Source of the DNA: UBA4644 sp034933145
GTDB taxonomy: Bacteria; Bacillota; Clostridia; Oscillospirales; Butyricicoccaceae
Direction: 5' to 3'
DNA: 64,000 nucleotides
Assembly: GCA_034933145.1 (NCBI GenBank)
Contig: JAYFOA010000012.1
Span: 1-64,000 of the forward strand
Shown one piece after another: positions 17,321 through 25,572 of this stretch (position 1 is its first letter; every line of letters starts with the position of its first letter). Below the pieces are notes generated by a model that was given only the letters and a program-made list of their open reading frames with translations, had not been told where the DNA came from and searched no databases. A program made the position numbers and the translations under genes.

Positions 17321-17353
17321 TAAAAACCAGCGACCCGCATCCTTGCGGGTCGC
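17321..17353 (-). terminator. Terminator of the XRE gene
   Basis: GCGACCCGCA (17330-17339) and TGCGGGTCGC (17344-17353) form a 10-bp stem with a 4-base loop. On the minus strand it is followed by TGGTTTTTATG, a T-run. Confidence 0.82.
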
Positions 17354-17368
17354 CGAATGGAACGATTA

Positions 17369-17707
17369 CTATTTACGTTTGCGAAGCGTGGCTTTCAGCG
17401 CCTTGACCATCTCGGAGATCAAACGAATCTCCTCTGGGCTACAATCCTTCAGCTCATCGGCGATCTCGTGGTCAAAGACGTCCTTTTCACACAGGATGCT
17501 GTCGCAGACCAGATCGTCAAGAGAAGCACCGAGGGCGTTTGCAATGCGAACCAGCGTACTCAGCCCAACTTTTGAAGCTCCTCGCTCGATATGGGAAATG
17601 TTTGACGTCTCGATTTCAACCAGTTCCGCTAAGTGCTGCTGGGTAAAGCCCTTCTTCTTGCGGAGCGCCCGAATCCGAGCGCCGAGGGCAGTATAATTTA
17701 AATCCAT
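17369..17707 (-). CDS. XRE-family transcriptional regulator
   Basis: A 112-residue protein with an N-terminal Cro/C1-type helix-turn-helix, about residues 7-63: ALGARIRALRKKKGFTQQHL, with VEIETSNISHIERG as the recognition segment. The acidic C-terminal half (EIADELKDCSPEEIRLISEM) probably dimerises. The gene diverges from a SLOG-family gene, and two copies of a GCCCCTTATYGGGTG element lie between them, so it likely represses itself and its neighbour. It marks the left side of the accessory block that contains the serine recombinases. Its spacing and size fit regulators of integrative elements. Confidence 0.87.
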   Translation of the reverse strand: MDLNYTALGARIRALRKKKGFTQQHLAELVEIETSNISHIERGASKVGLSTLVRIANALGASLDDLVCDSILCEKDVFDHEIADELKDCSPEEIRLISEMVKALKATLRKRK

Positions 17708-17742
17708 ACGGACACCCCACCTTCTTTAACAATATTATTGTA

Positions 17743-17790
17743 GCCCCTTATTGGGTGTGGTAAAATAATATCATGCCCCTTATCGGGTGC
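17743..17790. promoter_or_regulatory. Two direct copies of a putative XRE operator
   Basis: GCCCCTTATTGGGTG (17743-17757) and GCCCCTTATCGGGTG (17775-17789) differ at one base. Each is an imperfect palindrome with CCC and GGG half-sites, and they are 32 bases apart, about three helical turns. They sit between the divergent XRE and SLOG genes. Confidence 0.65.
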
Positions 17791-17819
17791 TGTATTAACA
17801 TATCGAAGGGAGAATTATC

Positions 17820-18353
17820 ATGTGTATATCCTCCTGCGCTATAACCGGCCATCGCCCGACCCGATTTAAGTTCAAGTATCGGGAGGACTATTCACTATGC
17901 AAAAAAATTAAGCGCAGTCTCACAGCACAAATTGAAAAAGCATATCAGGACGGGGCGCGGACATTTTATGTCGGCGGTGCGCTGGGGGTTGATATGTGGG
18001 CTGGGGAGATTATTGCGGAATTGAAAGCCAAGTCGGAATATGCGGATGTTCATCTGATCTGCGCGCTGCCATTTGATGGATACGATAAGCAATGGGATGA
18101 CAAGAGCCGGAAGCGGCTGGGGCGCATCCTTTCTGCCTGTGACGGCGCAGTAAAGGTGAGCGAAGCAGAGTCCCCGGACGCATACAAAATCCGCAACTAT
18201 TACATGGTGGATCATGCCGACCGCCTGATCGCGGTGTTCGACCATGAGCATACCCCACGGAGCGGCACAAGCCAGACGGTCAACTACGCAAAAAAGCGTG
18301 GGATGAGTATCACCTATATCCATCCAGACACGGCGACAGTCTCAGAAGAATAG
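17820..18353 (+). CDS. SLOG-family protein (YpsA/DUF1273-like)
   Basis: A 177-residue protein of the YpsA/DUF1273 branch of the SLOG (SMF/DprA-LOG) superfamily. The N-terminal CAITGHRPTRFKF and the glycine-rich FYVGGALGVDMWAGEI are the Rossmann nucleotide-binding motifs. LICALPFDGYDKQWDDKSRKR and the C-terminal RSGTSQTVNYAKKRG fit the family. SLOG proteins bind or process nucleotide-derived ligands and several act as sensors in phage defence; a role here is unproven. The start follows GAAGGGAGAA. It diverges from the XRE gene across the two operators, implying repression by that protein. Confidence 0.82.
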   Translation: MCISSCAITGHRPTRFKFKYREDYSLCKKIKRSLTAQIEKAYQDGARTFYVGGALGVDMWAGEIIAELKAKSEYADVHLICALPFDGYDKQWDDKSRKRLGRILSACDGAVKVSEAESPDAYKIRNYYMVDHADRLIAVFDHEHTPRSGTSQTVNYAKKRGMSITYIHPDTATVSEE

Positions 18354-18374
18354 TGCATCAAAGCAAGCTTTTAA

Positions 18375-18405
18375 GCGGCGGTCATTTATTTGACCGTCGC
18401 TTTTT
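18375..18405 (+). terminator. Rho-independent terminator
   Basis: GCGGCGGTCA (18375-18384) pairs with TGACCGTCGC (18391-18400), with one G-T pair, followed by TTTTT. It ends the SLOG gene. Confidence 0.88.
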
Positions 18406-18874
18406 GCCATATATTGCGATTTTCCTCCGACTTTCCTCTTGCTTTCCTATTAAAAAGCTCCGAAATAACTTCAATTCTTCTTCTAAACTTTACTCATTAA
18501 GAGATTTGGCGGTGATTCCGATGGGTTCTTTATCTGCTGGTTTATATCTAAAAAGTAAATACAATCGGCACGGCGGCGTTTAGCCGTCCACAAAGCAACA
18601 CACATTTCAAAGAGAGGTGACGCCGCCGGTGTGCCGTCCGCGATAAACGCGGGCAAGGAGCTTTGCTATGAGTATTTTTACTTATGGCATTAAGATGTAT
18701 CCATGTCTTGCTCCCAAACGACACACGGCTTTCAAGACAAAGAGAACGCGGCATAAGCAAAGGCGCTCCCATGTAAAAGCAAAGCCTCCGCCTGCCCGTC
18801 GCTTTCTCTGCGGACTTCTTAATGCAGATAGAAAGACGGCCAGTTTTGCGTATTCACGCAGAATTGGCCGTCTT
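18406..18874 (+). other. Mostly non-coding leader-like region with a terminator
   Basis: No convincing gene. An ATG at 18668 has an AAGGAG site and opens a frame beginning MSIFTYGIKMYPCLAP, but the frame runs through a terminator into the next gene, so at most a short basic peptide is made. A short GC-rich stem (CGGCGGCG/CGCCGCCG) spans about 18571-18627. A strong terminator, AAGACGGCC...GGCCGTCTTTTTT with an extended imperfect stem, lies at 18833-18874. The layout looks like a small transcript or leader RNA, but I cannot assign it. Confidence 0.35.
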
Positions 18875-18966
18875 TTTTCTATTTATGGCAGTTTTGTGGG
18901 CTGCCGTTCCCCTCCGCTTTTGAGATTTGGATTTTTCAAATTTCAGAATGACGGAGGTAACGGCTT

Positions 18967-19431
18967 ATGCCGAAATACGATAAATATCACCCTAACTATA
19001 GAAAACTCTATCCGGAGATTGAAAACCGTCCCGATGTTCTCCATGTCCTAAAACAGAGTGATCGGAAAATGGAGTATATGGAGGTTGATCTGAAGCAGGA
19101 GCGGTTTGTGCAAGATCAGGAGGCTGGGACGGCCGTGTTCCTGCCAAGCCGGGAGGACTCCTATGACCGCCTACAAGACGAAGAGTATATCCAGTTCGCC
19201 ATGGACGAGCTCACTCCGGAAGCCATCGTGGTGCGGCGGGAGGAAATTCGCCTGCTGTGGATCGCGCTACGTCAACTGGAGCCAGAGGAATACGACCTGA
19301 TCCAATCCTTGTATTTTAGGGGAATGAGCGAGCGCAAGCTCTCAAAACAGACGGGAATTCCCCAACAGACTATCAATGACCGGCGGCGTCGTGCCATAGA
19401 TCGGCTCAAAGTTTTTTTGAAAAATAATTAA
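18967..19431 (+). CDS. Sigma-70 region-4-like protein of a mobile element
   Basis: A 154-residue protein with a sigma-70 region 4 type helix-turn-helix at the C-terminus: RQLEPEEYDLIQSLYFRGMS, then ERKLSKQTGIPQQTINDRRR as the DNA-binding part. The N-terminal half (MPKYDKYHPNYRKLYPEIEN) has no region 2, so it is not a normal sigma factor. Such proteins are common in clostridial integrative elements and phages, where they probably act as transcription activators. It starts after GACGGAGGT and is followed by a terminator and the structured region upstream of the toxin gene. Confidence 0.75.
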   Translation: MPKYDKYHPNYRKLYPEIENRPDVLHVLKQSDRKMEYMEVDLKQERFVQDQEAGTAVFLPSREDSYDRLQDEEYIQFAMDELTPEAIVVRREEIRLLWIALRQLEPEEYDLIQSLYFRGMSERKLSKQTGIPQQTINDRRRRAIDRLKVFLKNN

Positions 19432-19443
19432 AAAATTCCGGTC

Positions 19444-19485
19444 ACCCCCCTCACTCAACGGGAAAGAGAGTGAGGGGGGTTATTT
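19444..19485 (+). terminator. Rho-independent terminator
   Basis: ACCCCCCTCACT (19444-19455) and AGTGAGGGGGGT (19469-19480) form a perfect 12-bp stem, followed by TATTT. It ends the sigma-like gene. Confidence 0.85.
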
Positions 19486-19522
19486 ATATCGTCCCCGTTG
19501 CTCCTTGAAAACTTAATATCCA

Positions 19523-19924
19523 GCGACTTGAACACATTAGCTGACGGTCCTCGAAAGGGACGAGCGACAAGTCGGGCGCGCGAAGACCACCTGTGCGGAT
19601 AGTATATCCGTATCAAAGACGGCCAAACAAGGTGCAGAGCGGTACCCGCCCGGACGAAAACAGCCTTGGCAGGCTGTTTTGCAACGACCCCGTCAGCCTA
19701 CAATGATACTTCTGCCCAGCCACAGCCACACGCAATGGGGGCAGCTCGGAGAGATCCTCGGAGGGGTGAGATTCCCATGATGCGCGCCCGCGCAGTTCAA
19801 GTATGCTGCCCACGGCTCGGGAAGTAGTGTCAAATGGAGCCATCAGATAATCAACGCAATATGGAGGCCGCTCAAATGTACTGACGCAAGCTGACGCCTG
19901 CCCAACCACATCCGGGCGGCCTCC
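19523..19924 (+). ncRNA. Candidate structured non-coding RNA, about 400 nt
   Basis: No gene with codon-like structure or a ribosome binding site covers this stretch, but it is dense in perfect stems: CGACTTG/CAAGTCG (19524-19530 and 19568-19574) enclosing GTCC/GGAC; CGGATA-GTA-TATCCG (19596-19610); AAAACAGCCT-TGGC-AGGCTGTTTT (19657-19680); CTGCCC/GGGCAG (about 19712-19744); and GGAGGCCGC/GCGGCCTCC (19863-19871 and 19916-19924). CTGACGC is repeated at 19881 and 19891. It lies between the terminator of the sigma-like gene and the toxin's ribosome binding site. It could be a self-standing RNA, a long toxin leader or a recombination site. The RNA call is inference. Confidence 0.5.
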
Positions 19925-19960
19925 GTGCCTACATACAAAACATATATGGAGGTATACCTC

Positions 19961-20356
19961 ATGAACCAGCGCTTTCGTGATTTTTACCGCGGCGAGGTCT
20001 ATTACGCATATCTCGAACCCTCCTTCGGTCACGAACAGGGCGGAACCCGGCCTGTCCTGATCTTGCAAAACGACATCGGGAACTACTACTCTCCGACGCT
20101 TATCGTCACGGTAGCCACTACCCGGAAACGCAGGAAGCTGAATATGCCCACCCATGTCGAGCTTTCGGACATCGAAGGTCTACCAGATGTGTCCGTTTTT
20201 ATGCTGGAGGTGCTTCGGACTATCGACAAGCGCCGAATCCGCAGCTATGCGGGCAAGCTCACCAAAGAGCAGATGGATCAGATTGACGCAGCCCTACGGA
20301 TCAGCCTGCGACTGGACGAGGATGCATGGATGTCCACAGAAGTGGAGGCTCCGTGA
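19961..20356 (+). CDS. MazF/PemK-family toxin-like endoribonuclease
   Basis: A 131-residue PemK/MazF-fold protein. The N-terminal RGEVYYAYLEPSFGHEQGG and TRPVLILQND are the conserved first strands and loop, with the active-site Arg in GGTRPV; LIVTVATTRKR and VFMLEVLRTIDKRRI complete the fold. MazF-type enzymes cleave mRNA at short motifs. The start at 19961 follows TATGGAGGTATACC; an upstream ATG at 19925 is inside the structured region. There is no MazE-like antitoxin gene directly upstream; the preceding 400 bases are non-coding. It may be an element-stability toxin held by an unrecognised partner, or a housekeeping member of the family. Confidence 0.8.
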   Translation: MNQRFRDFYRGEVYYAYLEPSFGHEQGGTRPVLILQNDIGNYYSPTLIVTVATTRKRRKLNMPTHVELSDIEGLPDVSVFMLEVLRTIDKRRIRSYAGKLTKEQMDQIDAALRISLRLDEDAWMSTEVEAP

Positions 20357-20439
20357 TGAACGCTGTGCTGAAAATCGATCAGATCTACCGAGTCTATAAC
20401 GGAGCAAGCAGAAAAGGCACGCTTCCGATGCGATTTTAA
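20356..20439 (+). CDS. Possible 27-residue peptide overlapping the toxin stop
   Basis: An ATG overlaps the last base of the toxin stop (TGATG) and opens a 27-codon frame beginning MNAVLKIDQIYRVYNG and ending in PMRF. The overlap would allow coupled translation. No homology is recognised and it may be chance. Confidence 0.3.
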   Translation: MNAVLKIDQIYRVYNGASRKGTLPMRF

Positions 20440-20486
20440 TAGATCCGCCATGTCAGAAAAGCAATGGCTTTACAAGGAGGAAGACT

Positions 20487-20651
20487 ATGAACGCAAAAAC
20501 CAAGCCCGATTTCCTGACGCCCAACGACTTTGCCTATCTCCTTCAGGTCATGAACCGCCTTGTTGAGCAGGGCATCATCACCGCGCGCCACAAGGAGGAA
20601 ACGGCAAAGCGCATAGCGGAGGAATACGAACTCGCACCGTTGTATATTTAG
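20487..20651 (+). CDS. Small helical protein of the recombinase cassette
   Basis: A 54-residue protein that starts after AAGGAGGAAGACT and ends 66 bases before the first recombinase. The sequence begins MNAKTKPDFLTPNDFAYLL and ends with AEEYELAPLYI. It is predicted helical, with VEQGIITARHKEETAKRIAE resembling a SHOCT-like short C-terminal domain. Small proteins of this kind often precede serine recombinase genes in clostridial elements and might be directionality factors; that role is inference. Confidence 0.6.
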   Translation: MNAKTKPDFLTPNDFAYLLQVMNRLVEQGIITARHKEETAKRIAEEYELAPLYI

Positions 20652-20717
20652 TGCATTTGGGTATAGATATTCCATCGGCTTGATGGTATTGTGTGTTGCT
20701 GAAAGGAGGCGAAACAC

Positions 20718-22295
20718 TTGAAAACACTGCCCATGACAGGCACTTCGGCGCTGCGGGAGATACACTATATCGAGGCGGCCAAAAAGACCGTGAGCGCCAA
20801 GCCCCGCGTCGCCGGTTACGCCCGCGTCAGCAGCGACTCGGACGACCAGTTCAATTCCTTCTCGGCACAGGTGCGGTATTACACCACGCTTATATCCTCC
20901 AACGAGAAATGGGAGCTGGCGGATATCTACGCCGACGAAGCGGTGACCGGCACGTCCACGGAGAAACGCGACGACTTCAACCGCATGATGGCAGACTGCC
21001 GCAAGGGTAAGATCAACCGCATCATCACCAAGTCGGTCAGCCGCTTCGCCAGAAACACACTGGACGCCCTGAAAGCCATTCGCGACCTCAAGGAACTCGG
21101 CGTCACTGTCTACTTTGAAAAGGAAAACATCGACACCGCCCAGCTTGAAAGCGAAGTCCTGCTGACGCTCTATTCCGCCTTCGCCCAGGACGAATCCCTG
21201 AACATCGCCCAGAACAAAAAACGCGGCAACAGGATGCACATGAGGATCGGCGACTATGTCTCCCCCAACGTACCCTACGGATACCGGCTGGTGGACAAGC
21301 TCCCGCACATATACGAGCCGGAGGCGGCAGTCGTGCGGCGCATCTTCTCCGAATACCTATCCGGCCTCGGCGCATACGAGATAGCCCGCGGGCTCACCGA
21401 GGACGGCATTCCCCGCAAGGACGGCGGCAGCAAATGGCGGCCACAGGGCATTCTGGTCATGCTCCGAAATGAGCGCTACATTGGGGATATGCTCCTCCAA
21501 AAAACCTGCAACAGCGACGATCTGCCATACAAGCAAGTCACCAACCGGGGTCAGTTGGAGAAGGTCTATATCAAGAACACCCATGAGCCGATCATCGACC
21601 GCCTGCAATTCGAGCTTGCCAATATCCTGCTGGACAGGCGGGGCAAGCTGGTCGTAACGACGCACGGCGAGTACCCGTTGAGCAAGAAGCTGCGCTGCGG
21701 CGACTGCGGCGCTACCTATCGCCGCAAGGTCACGAACGGGATCACCTATTGGGTGTGTCGCCGACACAATAACAACAAGAACGACTGCCTGGCGCCGCAA
21801 ATACCGGAAACGCTCATATACGGAGCCTTCACGACACTCTACAACAAGCTGAAAACCAACCGGCGATATATCCTCACCCCGATGCTAAATCAGTTGGAAC
21901 GGATGCGGGAGCGCAGATATCTGGACAACCCCGAGCTGCGGGAACTGAACGTCAAAATAGCGGAATTATCAGAGCAGAATCACAGGATGAACGAGCTAAT
22001 GGCTCAGAAAATCCTTGATCCTGCTCTTTTTATATCCCAAAGCGACGCACTCACCCGCAAGCTAAGAGAACTCAAGCTGGGGCGCTCCCGCTTAATGGAC
22101 GCCGACTGCGAGGACGAGCTCATCGAAAACACAGAGGCTGTGCTTGACGCACTCTCCGCCGGCCCGGAGCATTTATACGGCTTCTCGGCGGAGCTGTTCG
22201 CCGAGCTGGTCGAGGATATTACGGTCACGGCGGGCAAGCTGACCTTCCGCCTGAAGAACGGTCTGCGCCTGACCGAAAACATAGAAAGACGGTGA
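20718..22295 (+). CDS. Large serine recombinase (first of three)
   Basis: A 525-residue site-specific recombinase. The N-terminal resolvase domain contains the nucleophilic serine in GYARVSSDSDDQ and the conserved arginines in KSVSRFARNT. A recombinase domain follows (PYGYRLVDKLPHIYEPEAAV), then a zinc-ribbon with LRCGDCGATYRR and VCRRHNNN, and a coiled-coil insertion around residues 385-450. It starts with TTG after AAAGGAGG. Such enzymes integrate and excise mobile elements at attP/attB sites. It is followed after four bases by a recombinase lacking a catalytic domain and then by a third recombinase. Confidence 0.93.
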   Translation: MKTLPMTGTSALREIHYIEAAKKTVSAKPRVAGYARVSSDSDDQFNSFSAQVRYYTTLISSNEKWELADIYADEAVTGTSTEKRDDFNRMMADCRKGKINRIITKSVSRFARNTLDALKAIRDLKELGVTVYFEKENIDTAQLESEVLLTLYSAFAQDESLNIAQNKKRGNRMHMRIGDYVSPNVPYGYRLVDKLPHIYEPEAAVVRRIFSEYLSGLGAYEIARGLTEDGIPRKDGGSKWRPQGILVMLRNERYIGDMLLQKTCNSDDLPYKQVTNRGQLEKVYIKNTHEPIIDRLQFELANILLDRRGKLVVTTHGEYPLSKKLRCGDCGATYRRKVTNGITYWVCRRHNNNKNDCLAPQIPETLIYGAFTTLYNKLKTNRRYILTPMLNQLERMRERRYLDNPELRELNVKIAELSEQNHRMNELMAQKILDPALFISQSDALTRKLRELKLGRSRLMDADCEDELIENTEAVLDALSAGPEHLYGFSAELFAELVEDITVTAGKLTFRLKNGLRLTENIERR

Positions 22296-22299
22296 AGCC

Positions 22300-23139
22300 A
22301 TGAGAAAGAACCGAACCCTGCCCTATGGGTATCAGGTCACAGCGGGGGCGACTTCCGTGAACGAGCCGGAGGCGGAGATCGTGCGGCGGGTGTTCCGCGA
22401 GTATGCCGAGGGGCGCTCCTACAAGGCCATCGCCGAGGCGCTAACCGAGAGCGGCAGCCGCTACACGCCGGACAAGCCGGAATGGAATAAGAACATCATC
22501 GCAAGGATGCTCCAAAACCAAGTCTACCTCGGCAGCGAACAGTTCCCGCCGCTTCTGGCAGAGGATGAATACCGATCAGCGCAGGAGGCAAAAAAACCGT
22601 ACAGTCTGCGACAGGCCTCGGAGCTGAAAACGATCTGTGGGATGCTGGTCTGCGGTGTCTGCGGCGCTCCAGTCAGGCGTCGGAACAAGTCTGACGGCAC
22701 GGAGCGCTGGTACTGCGAAAACGATTATCACCACATACCGGCGACCCTGACCGATGCGGAGGTTGTGGAGAAGCTGCGCGGCGTTCTCGCACACATGACG
22801 GATACGCCCGATGCCATCACAGTCGAAGCGCACTCTACGGAATATAACGACATTGCCATCGCCCGTCTCGAAAACGAGATAAACGCCATGCTCGACCGCG
22901 CCTCGGACAATACGGAGGAACTGCTCGGCATGATCCTGCGCCTCGCCGCCGATAAGTATGCCGCCGTCAGCGGCGTCGACGCGGAGAGCAAACGGATAAG
23001 GCAGACGCTCAAGTGCGGGCAACAGGACATCCGCATCCTGCCCGAGATCGCCGACAGTGTCATCATTAGCTCCAAGACCATCATATCCGTCAGCCTGAAA
23101 AACGGGCAAAACATATCGGAGGTAGGATCAGACATATGA
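22300..23139 (+). CDS. Recombinase-domain protein without a catalytic domain
   Basis: A 279-residue protein made only of the DNA-binding part of a large serine recombinase: a recombinase domain (LPYGYQVTAGATSVNEPEAE, YAEGRSYKAIAEALTESG) and a zinc ribbon (CGMLVCGVCGAPVRRRNK). The resolvase domain with the serine nucleophile is entirely missing and the start is intact, so it is a designed short form rather than a truncation. It overlaps the next gene by four bases (ATGA). It may form mixed complexes with its two full-length neighbours to set site choice or direction. That role is inference. Confidence 0.85.
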   Translation: MRKNRTLPYGYQVTAGATSVNEPEAEIVRRVFREYAEGRSYKAIAEALTESGSRYTPDKPEWNKNIIARMLQNQVYLGSEQFPPLLAEDEYRSAQEAKKPYSLRQASELKTICGMLVCGVCGAPVRRRNKSDGTERWYCENDYHHIPATLTDAEVVEKLRGVLAHMTDTPDAITVEAHSTEYNDIAIARLENEINAMLDRASDNTEELLGMILRLAADKYAAVSGVDAESKRIRQTLKCGQQDIRILPEIADSVIISSKTIISVSLKNGQNISEVGSDI

Positions 23140-24767
23140 AAAGACCGGACAGAGAGATCATCATCATTCCCGCAGAGGAACAGAGCCCCCTGCAAAACGC
23201 CATGCGGCGGCAGCTTCAAGTCGCCGCATACTGCCGCGTATCCACCGAGCAGGACGAGCAGCTCATGAGCTATGACGCACAGAACACCTACTACACCGAC
23301 ATGATCATGCGGAATCCGGAATGGAAGTTCGCCGGCGTCTTTGGCGATCCCGGCGTCAGCGGCGCATCCGCAGAAAAGCGGCCGGAGTTCATGCGGATGT
23401 TCCGCAGATGCAAGACAGGCAAAATTGACCTCATTATCACGAAATCCATCTCCCGCTTCGCCCGAAACACGCTGGACAGCATCGGCTATGTGCGGCAGCT
23501 CAAGGCGATGGGCATAGGCGTCTACTTCGAGAAGGAGAACATCAACACGCTGGACGGAACCAGCGAGGTCATCCTGACGATCCTATCCAGTCTGGCACAG
23601 GAGGAGCTCAACTCCCTCTCCGGAAACGTCAAGATGGGCAAGCGCATGGCGATGAAAGAGGGCAAGGTCTCCTTCCAATACGAGCGGATGTACGGATACT
23701 GCAAGGGCGACGACGGCGACCCCGAGATCATCCCCGACCAGGCGGAGGTGATCCGGCGCATATTTCACAGCTACCTCTCCGGACGCAGCGTCGGCGAGAT
23801 CCGCAAGGCGCTGGAGAAGGACGGCATTGCCTCCCCAACGCAGCAGGACGAGTGGACGACCTCGACCATCCGCAATATCCTCGCCAATGAGCGCTACTGC
23901 GGCGACGTCCTCCTCCAGAAAACCTACATAACCGACCCAATCACAAAAAAGGTAAAGAAGAACAATGGCGAGCTTCCCAAGGTATATATCAAGAACAACC
24001 ACGACCCCATCGTCACCCGCGGGGAATACGAGGCGGCGCAGACGGAGCGCGCCAAGCGCGGCTCGAAACGCAAGACCTCGCCCAAGCCCGGACGCACCGA
24101 ACAGGCCAAATACAGCGCCGCCCACGCCCTCACGGGGATGCTGATCTGCGGGGAGTGCGGCACTGCCTACCGCCGCATCGTCTGGACAAAGAACGGCGTC
24201 AAGAAACCCGTGTGGCGCTGTATGAGCCGCTTGGAATACGGAACGAAATACTGCCGCCACTCGCCGACGCTGGACGAGGAAAGCCTCCAGAGCGCCATTG
24301 TGCAGGCCATACTGGACAGCAGACAGGCGCGGAACAATGTGCTGCCCTATCTGACGGAGAAACTATCCCAGACGCTGATGCGCGACTATATGGAGCGCAA
24401 CGACACCGAGCAGATAGAAAGCCGTATGAAAGAGATACAGGAGGCGGTCATGGCGCTCATCAGCTCCGGCGATACCGACGCGGGGCGCTTCAAGGCGCTC
24501 AATGATGAGATGAAAACGCTGCAGGAAGCGCTCACCCGACTTCAGGAAAGCTGCGGCGGCGAACGGGAGCTACAGCACCGGATGAACCGCATGACTCGCG
24601 CTCTGGAGCAGGAACAGGCCATGATTGCCGACGAGTACGACGACAACGTGGTTCGCTGCCTTATTGACACCATCAGGGTGGTGAATGGCAACAGGCTGCG
24701 GATCACCTTCGGTTCGGGCTATGAGTACGAGCAGAGCATCTCGCCCAACATTCGCGGGATCAGCTGA
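23136..24767 (+). CDS. Large serine recombinase (third of three)
   Basis: A 543-residue serine recombinase. The resolvase domain has the nucleophile in YCRVSTEQDEQ and KSISRFARNT. The recombinase domain (YGYCKGDDGDPEIIPDQAEV) and zinc ribbon (LICGECGTAYRR, WRCMSR) follow, then a C-terminal coiled coil (about residues 420-500). It is only distantly related to the first recombinase. The start overlaps the stop of the catalytic-less gene. Three adjacent recombinases translated in a chain suggest a multi-subunit integrase for the accessory block around it. Confidence 0.93.
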   Translation: MKRPDREIIIIPAEEQSPLQNAMRRQLQVAAYCRVSTEQDEQLMSYDAQNTYYTDMIMRNPEWKFAGVFGDPGVSGASAEKRPEFMRMFRRCKTGKIDLIITKSISRFARNTLDSIGYVRQLKAMGIGVYFEKENINTLDGTSEVILTILSSLAQEELNSLSGNVKMGKRMAMKEGKVSFQYERMYGYCKGDDGDPEIIPDQAEVIRRIFHSYLSGRSVGEIRKALEKDGIASPTQQDEWTTSTIRNILANERYCGDVLLQKTYITDPITKKVKKNNGELPKVYIKNNHDPIVTRGEYEAAQTERAKRGSKRKTSPKPGRTEQAKYSAAHALTGMLICGECGTAYRRIVWTKNGVKKPVWRCMSRLEYGTKYCRHSPTLDEESLQSAIVQAILDSRQARNNVLPYLTEKLSQTLMRDYMERNDTEQIESRMKEIQEAVMALISSGDTDAGRFKALNDEMKTLQEALTRLQESCGGERELQHRMNRMTRALEQEQAMIADEYDDNVVRCLIDTIRVVNGNRLRITFGSGYEYEQSISPNIRGIS

Positions 24768-24828
24768 CATATACGACTCAATATGCACTTGCGAACAGGT
24801 AAATATAAATGGAACAGGAGCTGATACA

Positions 24829-25572
24829 ATGATTTTTGCAACCGGCGATACCCACGGGAATTTCCTGCGCTTCGACAAGAAGTATTTCCTTGAACGGGAT
24901 GAGCTTTCCTGCAGCGACCATGTCATCATCTGCGGCGACTTCGGCGGCGTGTGGGACGGCAGCAAAAAGGAGAACCATATGCTGGACGAGCTGGACGCCG
25001 CATCCTTCACCACGCTATGGGTCGACGGGAACCATGAGAACTACGACCGGCTTCGCAGATATCCCACGGAGGAATGGCATGGCGGCAAGGTGCAGCGCAT
25101 ACGTCCAAACATCATCCATCTCATGCGGGGGCAGGTTTATGAGATAGAGGGATGCACTTTCTTCACCATGGGCGGCGCATCCTCCCATGATATTGACGAT
25201 GGCATCTTGAATCCCCACGCTCCAGACTTTGAGGAACAGTACTGGATGATGCGAAGGATGGGCGCACGCTTCCGTGTGAACCACCGAAGCTGGTGGAAAG
25301 AGGAACTGCCGTCCGATGCGGAATACGCCGAGGCGATTGCAAATCTCGACCGAGTCAACTGGCGGGTAGACTATGTGATCACACACTGCGCTCCCACGGG
25401 TCTGCTAAATCTTATCGGCAGAGGTTATACGCCCGACCGACTGACAAACTTCCTCGACATGGTCAGCAAGCGGCTGGAGTTTCACTACTGGCTGTTCGGA
25501 CATTACCATGACAACCGTGCCATCGGGCAGAACTACATCCTCATCTATGAGCAGATCGCACAGGTCATATAA
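24829..25572 (+). CDS. Calcineurin-like metallophosphoesterase
   Basis: A 247-residue metallophosphoesterase with all metal-binding motifs: GDTHG at the N-terminus, CGDFGGVW, DGNHENYDRL, ITHCAPTG and FGHYHDN. These coordinate two divalent metals for phosphoester hydrolysis. The ATG at 24829 has a GGAACAGGAG site; a longer reading frame overlaps the recombinase. It is cargo-like, located just after the recombinase trio and before DUF1016 and phosphatase genes. The substrate is unknown; similar proteins in mobile elements are often annotated only as phosphoesterases. Confidence 0.87.
   Translation: MIFATGDTHGNFLRFDKKYFLERDELSCSDHVIICGDFGGVWDGSKKENHMLDELDAASFTTLWVDGNHENYDRLRRYPTEEWHGGKVQRIRPNIIHLMRGQVYEIEGCTFFTMGGASSHDIDDGILNPHAPDFEEQYWMMRRMGARFRVNHRSWWKEELPSDAEYAEAIANLDRVNWRVDYVITHCAPTGLLNLIGRGYTPDRLTNFLDMVSKRLEFHYWLFGHYHDNRAIGQNYILIYEQIAQVI

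Noticed and set aside
18668..19051. 127-codon frame starting MSIFTYGIK
   Set aside because: It runs through a strong terminator and into the start of the sigma-like gene in another frame, so only a short peptide could be real.
19536..19565. CTGACGG...CGAAA pattern resembling a hammerhead ribozyme core
   Set aside because: The CUGANGA box is not matched and GAAA is not placed after a closing stem II.
19591..19600. GTGCG start as a possible group II intron 5' end
   Set aside because: No domain V hairpin and no intron-encoded reverse transcriptase are present downstream.
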